DNA from: Desmodus rotundus
Taxonomy: Eukaryota > Chordata > Mammalia > Chiroptera > Phyllostomidae
DNA: 64,000 nucleotides
NCBI RefSeq assembly: GCF_022682495.2
Contig: NC_071390.1
Location: 103,858,294 to 103,922,293, forward strand
Direction: 5' to 3'
Within the stretch, counting starts at the first letter, position 1. Every line of letters starts with the position of its first letter. The notes under the pieces are model-generated. The model saw nothing but the letters and a program-made list of their open reading frames with translations, ran no database searches and was not told the origin of the DNA. Shown in pieces: positions 34,283 to 45,766 of this stretch. Made by a program: the position numbers and the translations under genes.

Positions 34283-35099
34283 GAATTTCTGTCATCAGAT
34301 TATATCATCCATGACTCGTTGTTGCCAAAACACCAAGGATCCCTTCATTTCCTCTACCCAACAAACTATCCCTTCACTCCTGTGGTCAATACGCTAGACC
34401 TTGTTACTATTAATAACTCTGTCTTCTCCTTAGGGTCAATTCCAGGCTTCCTACTCTCTGCCATCACCTCCTATCATTTAATCTCATTCTTTGTATTCTG
34501 CAGCCTACAGTTCTTCCATACACTGATATAACTAAAACATTGATTCTACTATCTTTTCACTGTTTCTCACTCCCTCAATGTCCTCATTTCTCTTATTACT
34601 CAACTTAAATTCCATTGCCAACGATTATTAACTCCTCTACCTCTCTAGAGTTTTTGTTGCTCTTGCTTTGCAAAACTATTATCCCATTTGAACGCAGATT
34701 TCATCCTACTCCAAGCCATCCTCTGTATTGCTAAACATGGTGGAGAACAATAGAAAACAGGATGAGTGGTCTTGCTTTAAATACTTGACTGCAAGCTTCA
34801 AGTGGTCCAACCATTCATACTATATGTTTCTAATCCCTACATTCTTTTAATCATGTAGGTCATCATTTTATACTCTCTCCTCAAGTTCTCAATACCTCTT
34901 CTCCCACTGTTATTCTCAGCTGACAGTCTTGACTCCTAGGTTACTGCAAAAAGTGGAAGCACTAAGAAAACAATTTCCACATATCCCACCAACAAATTTA
35001 TCCACATGCCTGCATCAGCGAACAGCTTTGTCTTCCTTCCTGTTATCATTGTTGTACTTTCAAATGCTCCTATCAGAAATTGGTCCTTAAACTTATGCA
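34283..35099. other. Unassigned pyrimidine-rich DNA, perhaps internal MaLR sequence
   Basis: It precedes an MLT1-like LTR in the same orientation, so it may be internal sequence of that element. I recognise no retroviral domain. Confidence 0.3.
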
Positions 35100-35310
35100 C
35101 TTGATCTCACCCTCTCTCACTAGTCCAGCCCAGGCGGGCCTTCAGAGAGCTTAGCCCTGGCCAACATCTGACTATAACCTCCTGAGAGGCCCTGATCCAG
35201 ACCACCCAGCTAAGCAGCTTCCAAACTCCTGACCCCTAGAAACTGAGTTAAAAAATGTTTGTTGCTTTAAGCCACTAGCTTTTGGGGTGATTTTTATGCA
35301 GAAATAAACA
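35100..35310 (+). mobile_element. MLT1-like (ERVL-MaLR) LTR, 3' part
   Basis: 'ccaacatctgactataacctcctgagaggccctgatccagaccacccagctaagcagcttcc' followed by 'gttgctttaagccactagcttttgggg' and 'cagaaataaac' matches the 3' half of MLT1 LTRs. It is old and decayed, with no flanking gene. Confidence 0.82.
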
Positions 35311-36225
35311 TAATAAAAGAAACGAATGAAATGACAGATCACAAGATCAGCCTCATATTCACTAATTAATTAGGAAGGATTTATACACCAGTCTATTAAG
35401 GGACTAATTTTCAAGTACAAGGGGGGAAAGTACAGCAAGTATGACTTCTTCTGGATGTGAATGGGTTTTATAAGGAAACTTCATAAAGAGTGGAGCCGTA
35501 TACAGAACTATAGAGAGAGAGTAAAGTATCTTTCATTCTTCTGAATTCCCACGGGAAAGAAAGAGAAAATCCTCTAGCCTAGCCAAAGAGAAGATCTGAC
35601 AGTTACGTACACTCACTCTCCAGGCAGAGTGCACAGCTGTGGTCAGGACATCAGGGTAGGAGAGGAAGTGCTAATGGCAGTGGGGCCTGAGGAAAGCCAC
35701 GCCATTCCTTGCCTCTCCTGAAGATGGACATTTTTATCAGCTGATCACACAGAAAGCAATGGCAGTGACTTGGGCAGTGTTTGTCATGTGGCTGAGGCTC
35801 TCCCAGAGAGAAGACCACTCTTTCCTCCTTCTTGGGGCCAGCCAACTTATACAAATTCTTATTGGAGTGGCCATGAAAACCAGAATAAGGCAGTTCCATC
35901 ACATTGAGAGTGACCAGGTATTTAAGGATCAGGCTGCTCACTTATAACACAAGGCCAGACATTTAGGGCCTAGGACTTTCAGATTCAAAATAACCCATCG
36001 TGCCCTTTAAATCACAGATTAAAATGTTAGTGATACTTTCACATTTGAAGATAATATTGGGGTCTAGATTCAAGCTCCTGTTTGATGAGGAACTCCTCAG
36101 CTAATTTTATATCAAAGCCCCATAGGCTTTCACTTCACAAAATAGTTTGATGATCAGAAGGAGACGGGGAGAAGAGGGGGCTCTCATTCTCATTTCAAAG
36201 TGGGTTTTTATTCCTGTCTTTGTTT
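35311..36225. other. Unique DNA, no gene seen
   Basis: Complementary open frames at 35651-35941 (minus) and 35759-35947 (plus) overlap and show no domain. Confidence 0.5.
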
Positions 36226-36285
36226 TTGTTGTTTGTTTGGTTGGTTGGTTTTTGTTTGTTTTGTTTTGTTTTGTTTTGTTTGCTT
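36226..36285. repeat. (GTTT)n/(GTTTT)n simple repeat
   Basis: 'ggttggttggtttttg' passes into five TTTTG-like units. A short CA repeat lies nearby at 36377-36396. Confidence 0.9.
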
Positions 36286-36796
36286 GGAGGGCTCTAGGCC
36301 CAGGAGGAATTGCCCTCAGGAAACCCTACAGAGACACTTGAGAGAATCTATCCATTGACCAACTGATAAATAAATAGACACACACACACACACATCTTTA
36401 GTTAGATATACATAAGTACAAAATTTTTTATTTTTTTAATTTAGCAATAAAATGTATTTTTGCAAAACATTAAACAGAAAAGTACCAACTCATCAAAAAA
36501 TGCTTTTGTTTCTTCTAAACATTTTTCACCTACCAGCACTTTATAAACCAAAAAATATATATCCCCAAGGCTTTACAAAGAATCAAACAATGTATTTGGT
36601 CAAGTAGCTATTGTTTTGATGTCCTGAGAGAAAAGTCTAAACATTTTTAAATACTTATATTTTTCTAGTCTAAACAAAAGATCTTTACCACCATAAAGCA
36701 GTTAAGGTTTTCATATAATTTCAATATCCTTAATATTAATTATATTTGTGGCTATGATTAACATAGAAGTTATCAAGCCATTTCTACTAACTCCTA

Positions 36797-37900
36797 TAAA
36801 ATATGGTTCTTAGAACATCATTTTTCCTCCAGCTACACTCACTCCCTTGATGATCTCATCTAGTTACTTGGCTTTAAATATCATCTATACACCAAATTCC
36901 CAAATTTATATCTCAAGCCCAGACAGCTCCTCTGAACTTCAGACCCATATATCCAACTGCTTATTTGACATCTCCATTTAGAAGCCTAAGGCATTCTATA
37001 TTTATCTTGTCTAAACCAAATTTCTGATATTCCTTCCCAAAACTCCTCCCACAGTTCTCTTTTTCTCAGTAAATAGTAGCCTCATCCTCCCAGTTGCTCA
37101 GGTCAAAATCTGGGAGTTATCCTTGACTTCTCTCCTTCTTTCACACCTGACATCAAATTCATCAGAAAATCCTGTCAGTTTTACTTTTCACATCACCCAG
37201 AATCTGACTTCATACTATCTCCACTCAACTGTGTTCATCCAAGGCACCATCATCCCTCACCTGGATTACTCAGTAGCCTCCTAACTGGCCCCCTGCTCCT
37301 TGTAGCCTATTAGATACAGCATTCACAGCGATTAAGTAAAGCACGTCCTCTCTGTGTTCAAAACCCTAAAATTTCACCTCTTTTCATCAAACTAAGAGAG
37401 AATTCTACAAGGTCCTACCTAATCTTCACATTATATCCTCTACCTTCTCCAACGTGTCACCTCTCTAACTCATATCCTATTATTGTCTCCATTGTTCACT
37501 CTACTTGAGTCACTCTGGTCTTTTCATTGTTCCTCAAACATCAGGGCCTTGGCACTAGCCCATACGTTGCCTGGGAAGATCTTCACCCAGTTAGATACTT
37601 GGCCCATTGCCTCACTTCCTTCAGGTAACCTTCTGTAACCTTCCCAGGAACTCCCATGTATTGAAGGCATAATCCCTCCCCTGCCCTGCAATGCCTGTTC
37701 TCCTTTGCTTCATTTTTCTCAGTTGCCCCTTTCAACTAACAGTGCAAATATTTTATTTGTTTTTGTTGTTGTTGTTGTTTTAGAATATAAACTTCCTGAG
37801 GGCAAATCTTCTATTTATTTTGTTTATTTCTTTACAGTCAGCTCTTAGAATATGCTGTATATATGCAGTCAGTAAACATTCATTGAATGTATGGATATTA
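36797..37900 (+). mobile_element. L2 LINE, 1.1-kb 3' part
   Basis: An unusually long run follows the L2 3' consensus in order: 'ggctttaaatatcatctatac', 'aatttatatctcaagcccagac', 'atatatccaactgcttatttgacatctcc', 'tcccagttgctcagg', 'tccttgacttctctccttc', 'cacctggattactcagtagcctcctaactgg', 'cttccttcaggtaacc' and 'cattcattgaatg' at the end. It covers the last part of the L2 reverse-transcriptase ORF and its 3'UTR; stops and indels throughout make it dead. A GTT microsatellite sits at 37760-37780. Confidence 0.9.
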
Positions 37901-38292
37901 AAGAATGAAAAAAACATTCACACAAATATTTTTGTCATTAATATTTTAGTAACCAGCCGCCATCCTACTTAATAAAAGGAAAGCTCGATACAGCATTACT
38001 CATTTCTCCTTGAAACATGCTTTATCATATAGTCAAATACTTAAGGTCATTTTCACTCTGGCTTTACGAATCTTTGTAGCAAACCTAAGATCCAAAGTTA
38101 GGACTCTTTCTTCTGGAAACACTAGTTTGTGAATATCTGATTTTTTTGTCCACATCTGAGAAACCCATTAAAGCAGATGATTATATTACTGTTTAAAACT
38201 CGATAGACAGAGCATGTGCCAGTTTAAACACCCTTACCCCTCCACCAGGTCCAACCAGAGGAATAGTTCACAAACACTAAATGATTATGGAA
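37901..38292. other. Unique DNA
   Basis: AT-rich, nothing recognised. Confidence 0.5.
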
Positions 38293-38720
38293 TAGGGTTC
38301 TGCAAACTGTGGCCTGGAGACCAAAGCCAGCTGTGTTGCCAAACCAATGTCCAATACAGAATGTCCAGTTAAATCAGATTTTAAGATAAGGAATGAATAC
38401 TTTTTAATATAAATATGTCTCAATTACCAAATGCTGGAAACCTTAAATCTGACCCACCTCCTGTTTTTGTACAGCCCCCATGAAAACACTGGTTTTTCCA
38501 TCTGTAAGTTATTGAGAAAAAATTGAGAGAAAAATAATATATATAACAAGTGGAAATTATATGAGATTGAAATTTCAGAGTCTGTAAATAATGTTATTGA
38601 AACTCATTTGTTTACTCTTTTCTAGGCCGCTTTCATGCTACAACAGCACAGGCAGGTAATTTCAACAGAGACCTATCTTTACAGCTTAAACACCTATTGT
38701 CTGGCCTTTTAGAGAAAAAA
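38293..38720 (+). mobile_element. hAT-type DNA transposon fossil
   Basis: 'gttctgcaaactgtggcctggagaccaaagccag', later 'tcctgtttttgtacagccc', 'ttattgaaactcatttgtttac' and 'ggccgctttcatgctacaacagcacag', then 'acagagacctat' and 'tctggccttttagagaaaa'. This follows a known mammalian hAT-type medium-reiterated element in which the start and end are inverted complements. The exact family name is not assigned. Confidence 0.75.
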
Positions 38721-39050
38721 CACCCTGTTGTGGAATATTTTCTTTTTACTCTTTCCTTTACTGAAGGTAAAAGAAAGGTAACATTTTCTCCTTTAGAACT
38801 TTCTTCCCACAAGATCACTCCTGGTGTTTATCATTATACTGGAAAAAGAGGTACAAAGCAAGCTGAGAATAAGCAACATGATGAAGTGTGTGGTCTCTGG
38901 ACCCCTACAGAACTGAGTGGGTGGATCCTTTCTCCGCCCACCACAGCCTGAGCAAATTACCTAAACAGGGGCATTATGAATACTACCCCGCAAGGGGCCA
39001 TGAGGATTAGAGACAAGGGTTAAGTGATTGCTTTTAAAGGACAAAGAGGT
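38721..39050. other. Unique DNA
   Basis: The open frame at 38697-38951 straddles the transposon end and is not called. Confidence 0.45.
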
Positions 39051-39102
39051 TGAATATCAATAAAAATATTTTTTTAAATAAAAATGAGAATAGTATTAAA
39101 AA
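39051..39102 (+). mobile_element. 52-bp L1-tail micro-insertion
   Basis: A perfect 15-bp target duplication, aaaggacaaagaggt, at 39036-39050 and 39103-39117 brackets only 'tgaatatcaataaaaat'-type sequence and an A-tail. This is a maximally 5'-truncated L1-type retro-insertion. Confidence 0.85.
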
Positions 39103-39635
39103 AAAGGACAAAGAGGTATCAAGTTTCTAGACTATAAGAGAGGATATGACTGTTAGAAGGCAAGAAAAGAGGGAGAAGTGAAAAGATAAAAATTGGGACT
39201 AGAAAAGACAGACTTTTATTTTTTATATATATTTTTAATATATGTTATTGATTATGCTATTATAGTTGTCCCATCTTTTCTCCCCTTTATTCCCCTCTGC
39301 CCTGCACCTATCCCCACCATCATTCCCTCACCTTAGTTCATGTCCATGGGTCATACATATAAATTCTTTGGATTCTCCATTTCCTATACTATTCTTAGCC
39401 TCCCCCTGTCCACTTTCTACCTACCATTTAAGCTTCTTATTCCCTGTACCTTTTCCCCTATTCTCCCCACTAACCTTCCTGCTGATAACCTTCCATGTGA
39501 TCTCTATTTCTGTGAATCTGTTCCTGTTCTAGTTGTTTGCTTAGTTCATTTTGGGTTTTTTAGGTCCGCTTGTTGATATTTGTGAGTTTGTTGTCATTTT
39601 ACTTTTCATAGTTTTGATCTTCTTTTTCTTAGATA

Positions 39636-40475
39636 AGTCCCTTTAACATTTCATATAGTAAGGGCTTGGTGATGATGAACTCCTTTAATTATCTGGGAAG
39701 CACTTTATCTGCCCTTCCATTCTAAATGACAGCTTTACAGGATAGAGTAATCTTGGATGTAGGTCCTTGCCTTTCATGACTTGGAATACTTCTTTCCAGC
39801 CCCTTCTTGCCTGCAAGGTTTCTTTTGAGAAATCAGCTCATAGTCTAATGGGAACTCCTTTGTAGGTAACTCTCTCCTTTTCTCTTGCTGTTTTTAAGAT
39901 CCTCTCCTTGTATCTTTAATCTTGGATAACTTAATTATGATGTGCCTTGATGTGTGATTCCTTGGGTCCAACTTTTCTGGGACTCCCTGAGATTCCTGGA
40001 CTTCCTGGAAGTCTATTTCCTTTGCCAGGTTGGGGAAGTTCTCCTTCATTATTTGTTCAAATAAGTTTTCAGTTTCTTGCTCTTCCTCTTCTCCTTCTGG
40101 CACCTCTATGATTCAGATGTTGGAACTTTTAAAGTTGTCCTGGAGGTTCCTAAGCCACTTCTCATTATTTTGAGTTCTTGTTTCTTCATTCTGTTCTGGT
40201 TGAACGTTTATTTCTTCCTTCTGGTCCAAACTGTTGATTTGAGTCCCAGTTTCCTTCCCTTCACTGTTGGTTCCCTGTACATTTTCCTTTATTTCACTTT
40301 TCATAGCCTTCACTTTTTCCTCTATTTTGAGACCATACTCAACCATTTCTGTGAGCATCCTGATTACCAGTATTTTGAACTGTGCATCTGATAGGTTGGC
40401 TATCTCTTCATCGCTTAGTTGTGTTTTTCCTGGAACTTTGATCTGTTCTTTTATTTGGGCCATATTTTTTTTCAT
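39636..40475 (-). pseudogene. L1/HAL1 ORF1 with in-frame TGA (copy 2)
   Basis: The N-terminal frame 40113-40475 has 'NMAQIKEQIK', 'LSDAQFKILVIRML' and a charged coiled-coil region ending 'SSNI', then TGA at 40113-40115. The frame resumes with 'EEEEQETENLFEQIMKEN' and 'FPNLAKEIDFQEVQES' to 'HIIIKLSKIK'. After a frameshift, the C-terminal region is still readable ('KGVPIRL', 'FSKETLQARR'), ending near 'LLYEMLKGL'. Unlike copy 1, the RRM/C-terminal boundary region is not deleted. Confidence 0.82.
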
Positions 40476-40992
40476 CTCAGTGTGCCTGTTACATAGTAAG
40501 GGGTGGCGCCCCAGGTATTCGCCAGGATGGGGTAACCCACATCACTACATTGTGGTGCTCTATGTAGGGGAGGGGTCCAATCGGGAACAATGCCACTTGC
40601 TCAGCTCTCTGCCAGCTTTCAGTCACTTCCCCTGCTACCCAGTAGCAAATTGGGCCCTTCTGTGCAGATTCCCAGGAGGGTGGGTTTGTGTACATTCTAG
40701 GAACCTGTGGGTCTCTCCAATGAACTCTCCTTTGTGGCTGGAAGTTTCTCCTGCTGCCTTAAAACCCACAGGTGTTTTCGGTCAGAGATTTTTGAGGCTT
40801 TATTTCCCTGCACTGGAGCCCTGGGTTTTGTGGTCTGTCTCACTCCACAGTTGTTCCTCCTGGTTTATATGCACACAAATGTGGGATCGCCCACTCCACC
40901 AGCTGCTGCCTTGCCTGCTCCACCAGCTGCTACCTCTCCCACCTCAGTCCTCCAGATGCTGCCTTGCCGCTCACCCTCTCTACCCTAGTTGA
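40267..40992 (+). other. Antisense ORF across ORF1 start and 5'UTR, 241 codons (copy 2)
   Basis: Antisense to the element, this frame starts in the ORF1 antisense ('MVPCTFSFISL', also seen in copies 1 and 3), then crosses the 5'UTR with 'YSPGWGN', 'LYVGEGS', 'QCHLLSS', 'VCVHSR', 'EVSPAA' and 'PTGVF'. It stops at TAG 40990-40992, slightly before the conserved 'PSYQSG'-TGA position. Shared motifs show the open frame was ancestral to the copies. Whether it was ever translated is unknown. Confidence 0.45.
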
Positions 40993-41183
40993 CAATCTCC
41001 GCCCCTCCTACCAGTCTGGATGAATGTTTCTTCTTTAACTCCTTGGTTGTTGGACTTCCATACAGCTCGATTTTCTGGGAGGTCTGGTTATTTTTTGTTT
41101 TTAAATTTGTTGTCCTTTTGATTATGTGAGGAGGCAAAGTGTATCTACCTAAACCTCCATTTTGGCCAAAAAGACAGACTTTT

Positions 41184-42040
41184 TAATCATTCACCCAAGA
41201 GGTGAGCTTGAGTGGAAAATATAGACTTCACATGGATTCAAGCAAAGATATCATGATCAAAACTAGGGAAGAATGAAGAGATGCATCAGCACCAAGTAAG
41301 GCTGCTGTAAAGCCCTTTCCAAGGTAAGCAAATTTGGATTGTGTCTACCCAGTACATGTGTGATTGCCTTAGTAGAAATTATATAATCCACACTGCCAGA
41401 AAGAGTATGTTCAATAGGAAGGGCCTGAGTATGTGTTGCTGTTACTATGAAGGGAAATGAAAAAATAAAAAGCCACATTTATACTGTTGTTGAACCCCCA
41501 AATCCTCAAAGGAGCCAATGGAGAAAGTTGCAATCATAGCCTCAATCTTTCCAATGTATTTCTCCTCAGGCCCCTGAGTTAAAGTTATCAGGCCCTTGTT
41601 TACAAGGCTTGGAAAAATAGGAAGAATATAAATTTAGGGCAAATTTTATAAGATCCATCAGATGACTATATCTGCGACCATGGCCCTAAGGAGTGCTTCT
41701 GAACATGTGACCCTCACGTGTAAGACACATTCCCAAACATAACTTCTGACACTAGATATGCTGCTCTTCTCTCCTGAAAGGCATATCAACATGGGAAAAA
41801 GTGAGAGTGATGTTATCACCAAAATAACCTTCAGGCTGTTCTAAATATATTTTTAAATGTTCATTATTCACAAGCATCAGTACTCTGACTGTATTTGGTA
41901 ACAAACACTTATGACATGCCTTAGTCCTGACCTGAGTCACAGCACTGTGATTGAGTAGCACTGTCTCATGCCACTTCCAAAGAAAAAATGTTCCCAAAGT
42001 ATAGAAGTCTATTTAACATTGACCACAGTAGCAATAGTAC
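41184..42040. other. Unique DNA, no gene seen
   Basis: Short minus-strand frames at 41263-41478 and 41752-41997 have no domain. Confidence 0.5.
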
Positions 42041-42051
42041 TAAAAATACCT

Positions 42052-42185
42052 ATAACTGACTTTAGGTGGTGGGCATACAGTGAAACATACAGATGATGTA
42101 TGAAAGAATCGTACACTTGAAACCTATATAATTTTATTAACCATTGTAACCCCAATAAATTTAATTTTTAAGTAAAAAAATAAAA
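42052..42185 (+). mobile_element. L1 3' terminal fragment
   Basis: 'ggtggtgggcatacagtgaaacatacagatgatgta', 'cttgaaacctatataattttattaaccattgtaaccccaataaattt' is a typical L1 3' end. Target duplication taaaaatacct at 42041-42051 and 42186-42196. Confidence 0.85.
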
Positions 42186-42273
42186 TAAAAATACCTTTCA
42201 AAACCATGTTTAAAGAAAAAGACCTTCAAATTATATTATCACAAAATGTTAAGTCTATTTAAAAAATTAAAGT

Positions 42274-42403
42274 AGAACCAAAGGAGGGTGGAAGCACGGG
42301 AGGGAGGTGGGGACAGGGGGTAGTGGTGGAGGGTAAATGCAGACAACTGTACTTGAACAACAATAAAATAATTTAATAAATGCATAAATAAATAAATAAA
42401 ACC
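42274..42403 (+). mobile_element. L1 3' terminal fragment, 130 bp
   Basis: 'ggagggtggaagcacgggaggg', 'gacaactgtacttgaacaacaataaaat', ending in AAAT repeats. A perfect 13-bp duplication aaaaaattaaagt at 42261-42273 and 42404-42416 fits an L1 endonuclease TTTT/AA site. Confidence 0.9.
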
Positions 42404-42477
42404 AAAAAATTAAAGTCGATTGAATGATGTTTAATTCAAAATACTACTAGTAATAAATATATTTTAATAAGAACTAA

Positions 42478-43061
42478 AAGAACTTAAACATATTACCATA
42501 TGCTTAATTCCAGTTCTAGGTATATACCCCAAATAACTGAAAGCAGGGACTTAAACAGATACTTCTGCACCAATGTTTATAGCAGCATTATTCACAATCG
42601 CCAAAAGAAGGAGGTAATCCAAGTTTCATTGATAGATGAATGAATAAACAAAGTATAGCATATACATACAGTGAAATATTATCCAATCTTAAAAAGGGAT
42701 AAAATCCTGGCACATAATACAACATAATTGAATCCTGAGAACATTATACTAAGAGAAATAAGCCAGTCACAAAGGGTAAATACTGTATGGTTCCCCTTGT
42801 ATATGTTACCTACAGCCATCAAATTCACAGATACAGACACAGAATGGTGGTTGCCAGAAGGTGTGCAGGGGGCAGGTAATGGGGAGTCGGTGTTTAATAC
42901 GTACGGAGTTTCATTTGTGGATGATGAAAAAGTCCTGGAAATGGATGATGGTATGGTTATACAACTATGTGAATGTATTTAATGCCACTGAACTGATCAC
43001 TTTAAAATTATCGAAATGGTAATTTTTGTGTTATGTCTATTTTACCACAATAAAAAATTAA
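42478..43061 (+). mobile_element. L1 3' end, old L1M subfamily
   Basis: ORF2-tail text ('tatagcagcattattcacaatcgccaaaagaagg', 'gaatgaataaacaaagtatagcatatacatac') is followed by 3'UTR ('ggtggttgccagaag', 'ggggagtcggtgttta') and the tail 'tattttaccacaataaaaaatta'. Many changes; no intact coding. Confidence 0.88.
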
Positions 43062-43899
43062 CTAAAAACAAAGCATAAAATTACCTGTAATGACCCCCAA
43101 GGTTACTTTGAGAACTGTGTTTTTAAAGTCGATTTATGCTCACAGCATATATTGTTGTATTTACTTCACAACTTATATGCAGAGCTGACCAAGACCCTCA
43201 TTAGTTTATTCAGTAGTTCATGTCTTCTCAACATATGAAACTCACACAGTGAGAACCACTGACCTGGTCTAACAGACCAGAGTCACAGACTTCCAACACG
43301 TTTCAGTCAACTAATATGTAATAAGATCCTGCTCTTTGCCCAGCACAGCTCTCGGGGAAAAGATGAACAGGACAAACCCTGGCCCTCTAAAAGCTCCCAG
43401 TCTAGTGCAGACAATGAAAAAGTAGACCAATTTCAATGGAGTATGATTAAATAAAATGGAAGACATGAACACAACATGTTATGAGCTCGTGGGAAAGGAA
43501 CTGAATCAACAAGAGAATGATTAAAGAAAGCTGTGTGAGAGAGAGAGCACACTGAGCAGCTACCCAGCGTCGGTAACGGTACTGGGCTCTGCCAGCCATG
43601 GAGAGCTGTTAAAAAGACAGAGTGGCGTCTGACATAAGTAAGCTAATAGTCTGGTGCAGAGGGCTGATCCATTGGCCAGAATCTCAAAGGCAGACATAAG
43701 TCAGTGAACTGTATTGACACCCTTGACACATATCCCTTCTAACCAGGCCTCTCACCTTCAGCAACCTATGCTCCCTTGGTCCTCTGTGACAGATAACTTC
43801 AAGAAATAACTCCTAAGCACAATATTCTTTCCTCTTTAGGAATAGCCACAACATAGGCGTAGCTGTGAGAGACATGTCTTTATATGACCCTGACCCCCT
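43062..43899. other. Unique DNA, possible old dispersed repeat near 43300-43460
   Basis: 'cccagcacagctctcggggaaaagatgaacaggac...ccctggccctctaaaagctcccagtctagtgcag' resembles a widespread ancient mammalian repeat, but I cannot name it securely. Confidence 0.4.
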
Positions 43900-43914
43900 A
43901 GAAAAAGCTGATTA

Positions 43915-44124
43915 CAGCCCTGGCTGGCGTAACTCAGTGGATCGAGTGAGGGCTGCAAACCAAAGGGTTGCTGGTTCGATTCCCAGTCAGGGCACGTGCC
44001 TGGGTTGCAGGCCAGGTCCCCAGTGGGGGCCACATGAGAGGCAACCACACATTGATATTTCTCTCTCTTTCTCCCTCCCTCCCTTCCCCTCTCTCTAAAA
44101 ATAAATAAATAAAATCTTTAAAAA
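43915..44124 (+). mobile_element. Ves-type SINE, copy 7
   Basis: The best-preserved copy: 'gccctggctggcgtaactcag', 'ggttcgattcccagtcagggcacgtgcctgggttg', 'attgatatttctctc', CT-rich part and A-rich tail. Perfect 15-bp target duplication agaaaaagctgatta at 43900-43914 and 44125-44139. CpGs in the tRNA-like part suggest a fairly young insertion. Confidence 0.96.
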
Positions 44125-44959
44125 AGAAAAAGCTGATTATTTTAGAAGTACACAGCTGACCCAAACTGGATTATTCAGTGCTCTCTCATTAGAATTTGAA
44201 ATTCTAAACTTGAGTTGCACAGGGACTTGGACGTGAATCACATTAATGGCAAGACCCTATGAAGAATGGCCACAAACTTCTGTCCCACAGACTCCCTTTA
44301 GTTCTGTGAGAATCTCAGTTTCCTTCCATCTGTTTATGCTGGCCAGAGTCACATCTTATATTCAGAACCCAAGAAACCTTCGTAGGTCACTGTCCACATA
44401 GTCACTCAACTCCTGTACTTAGTCCATTGAAACCAGAGCTGACAAATACTGATAGATGCTCCATAAGAATGTGTTAAATGAATAAACAATTAACGACCAA
44501 GGTCTATAACCTTTCTAATAAAATTACATACTAATATACTGTCCTTCTTCATAAGCTCATACCCTTATAAAAGAGAGAACTGGCATCGCAAACAACTATT
44601 GCTGAAAATTCACAACATATTGGCCATTTCAATAAATACTTGAATAGCTTGAATCAGTACTATGCTTTTCTTTGAAGGCGGGTGTCAATGCATTTGATGT
44701 TTTACCTCATGGAAGAATGAATTAAGTTTTTAAAAATCTGCCTCACTGAGAAATTAATCTGCTAATTCTTCATCTTTATTATTAGTAAGGATTCTATATG
44801 ATCTTTGCAAATGTTACTTTTAGCCAAACTGAAAATAGTGTTATAGTTGAACAGAGATTTTCATATACTTCCTTTTTTAATGATGAGAATGACTTATTCT
44901 TCGGTTAGAGATCCAAGTTACTTTTTATCCCAGTATCTTTCGCATGTAATAAAATAGCA

Positions 44960-45210
44960 CATGCTGCTTTAGCTCCTAGATGTGGCAATTGATATGATTA
45001 AGGCTAATTAAATTCTATGGCAACTATAATTAATAATCATCATCTTACTGTTTCAGGAAATTTCATCCACAAAAGGCAAAAAACAACAGCTCGCTGAAAA
45101 TAATAAAGGCTTTCCACATGGAAAGATCTTTCCAAACAATTAGCAATTAATGAAAAGTATGCAAATGCCCAGAAATTGCAGATGCTTACAAATTTCAAAT
45201 GGCATGGCCT
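44960..45210. promoter_or_regulatory. Candidate conserved non-coding segment rich in TAAT motifs
   Basis: 'ggctaattaaat', 'ctataattaataatc', 'caattagcaattaatg' and 'tatgcaaat' (octamer-like) cluster in 250 bp in a transposon-free interval. Such clustering is typical of developmental enhancers, but AT-rich DNA also makes TAAT cores often. No conservation data available here. Confidence 0.2.
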
Positions 45211-45713
45211 TTAGCTATCCAACCAGCAAAAGAAGAAACAATAAAATAATTAGCTTTAAAATCTGAAAACTACTGGTAAGGAAAATTATAAAAAGGAAAT
45301 CAATTACTGATGTATAAAATTCCATGTAAATATTAGAAACCTAAATTAAGATAAGGATGGAATTACAGAACAAGTGGAGAAAAAATAAATTGAGAACATA
45401 ATAGAAGTTTGTGTTTTCTATTTTCAGTTTCTGTCCCCAAACCCAAAGTAAATAGTTTACATTCAGACTATTTGATTTATATTTGTCAGATGGGGTGGAT
45501 CTGGTTATAATATTGATCAAATCTGAACTTTCTCATTCTGCATGCACTAAAATCAGATTTGTAATTTCCTGAAATCATAATTTCCCACATGCTGACAATA
45601 CTTCCTGATTATTTCAACTAATTTTCACCTGTATTAATAAGGCTTTTTAAGATTTGGTTTAAAACATGAGTTTGTATTATACCAGAAACTTTGACTAAAT
45701 AATTTTTCCCCAC

Positions 45714-45766
45714 ATTTTTTTATTCCTGCTCAAGTACAGTTGTCTCCATTTTCCCCCCACCACTCA
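45714..45766 (-). mobile_element. L1 3' tail scrap
   Basis: 'ttttttttattcctgctcaagtacagttgtctccattttcccccc' is the reverse of the L1 terminus seen at 42340-42370. Confidence 0.65.

Larger units (their letters stand above)
39218..41168 (-). mobile_element. HAL1-like (ORF2-less L1) element, copy 2, full length
   Basis: A perfect 15-bp target duplication aaaagacagactttt (39203-39217; 41169-41183) brackets the same structure as copy 1, reversed: A-tail complement, 3'UTR ('ttagttcatgtccatgggtcata', 'ttccatgtgatctctatttc'), ORF1 (down to about 39630), a 5'UTR of about 700 bp and the 5' end 'tggccaaaatggaggtttagg'. ORF1 runs directly into the 3'UTR, with no ORF2. CpGs are fewer than in copy 1, so it is older. 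Confidence 0.88.

Noticed and set aside
43915..43990. tRNA-like gene sequence
   Set aside because: It is the tRNA-derived head of a Ves SINE with A-tail and target duplication, not a functional tRNA gene. The same holds for the other eight copies.
45040..45110. Host exon after 'tactgtttcag'
   Set aside because: The acceptor-like string is weak, the following frame has early stops and no donor or protein similarity is seen.
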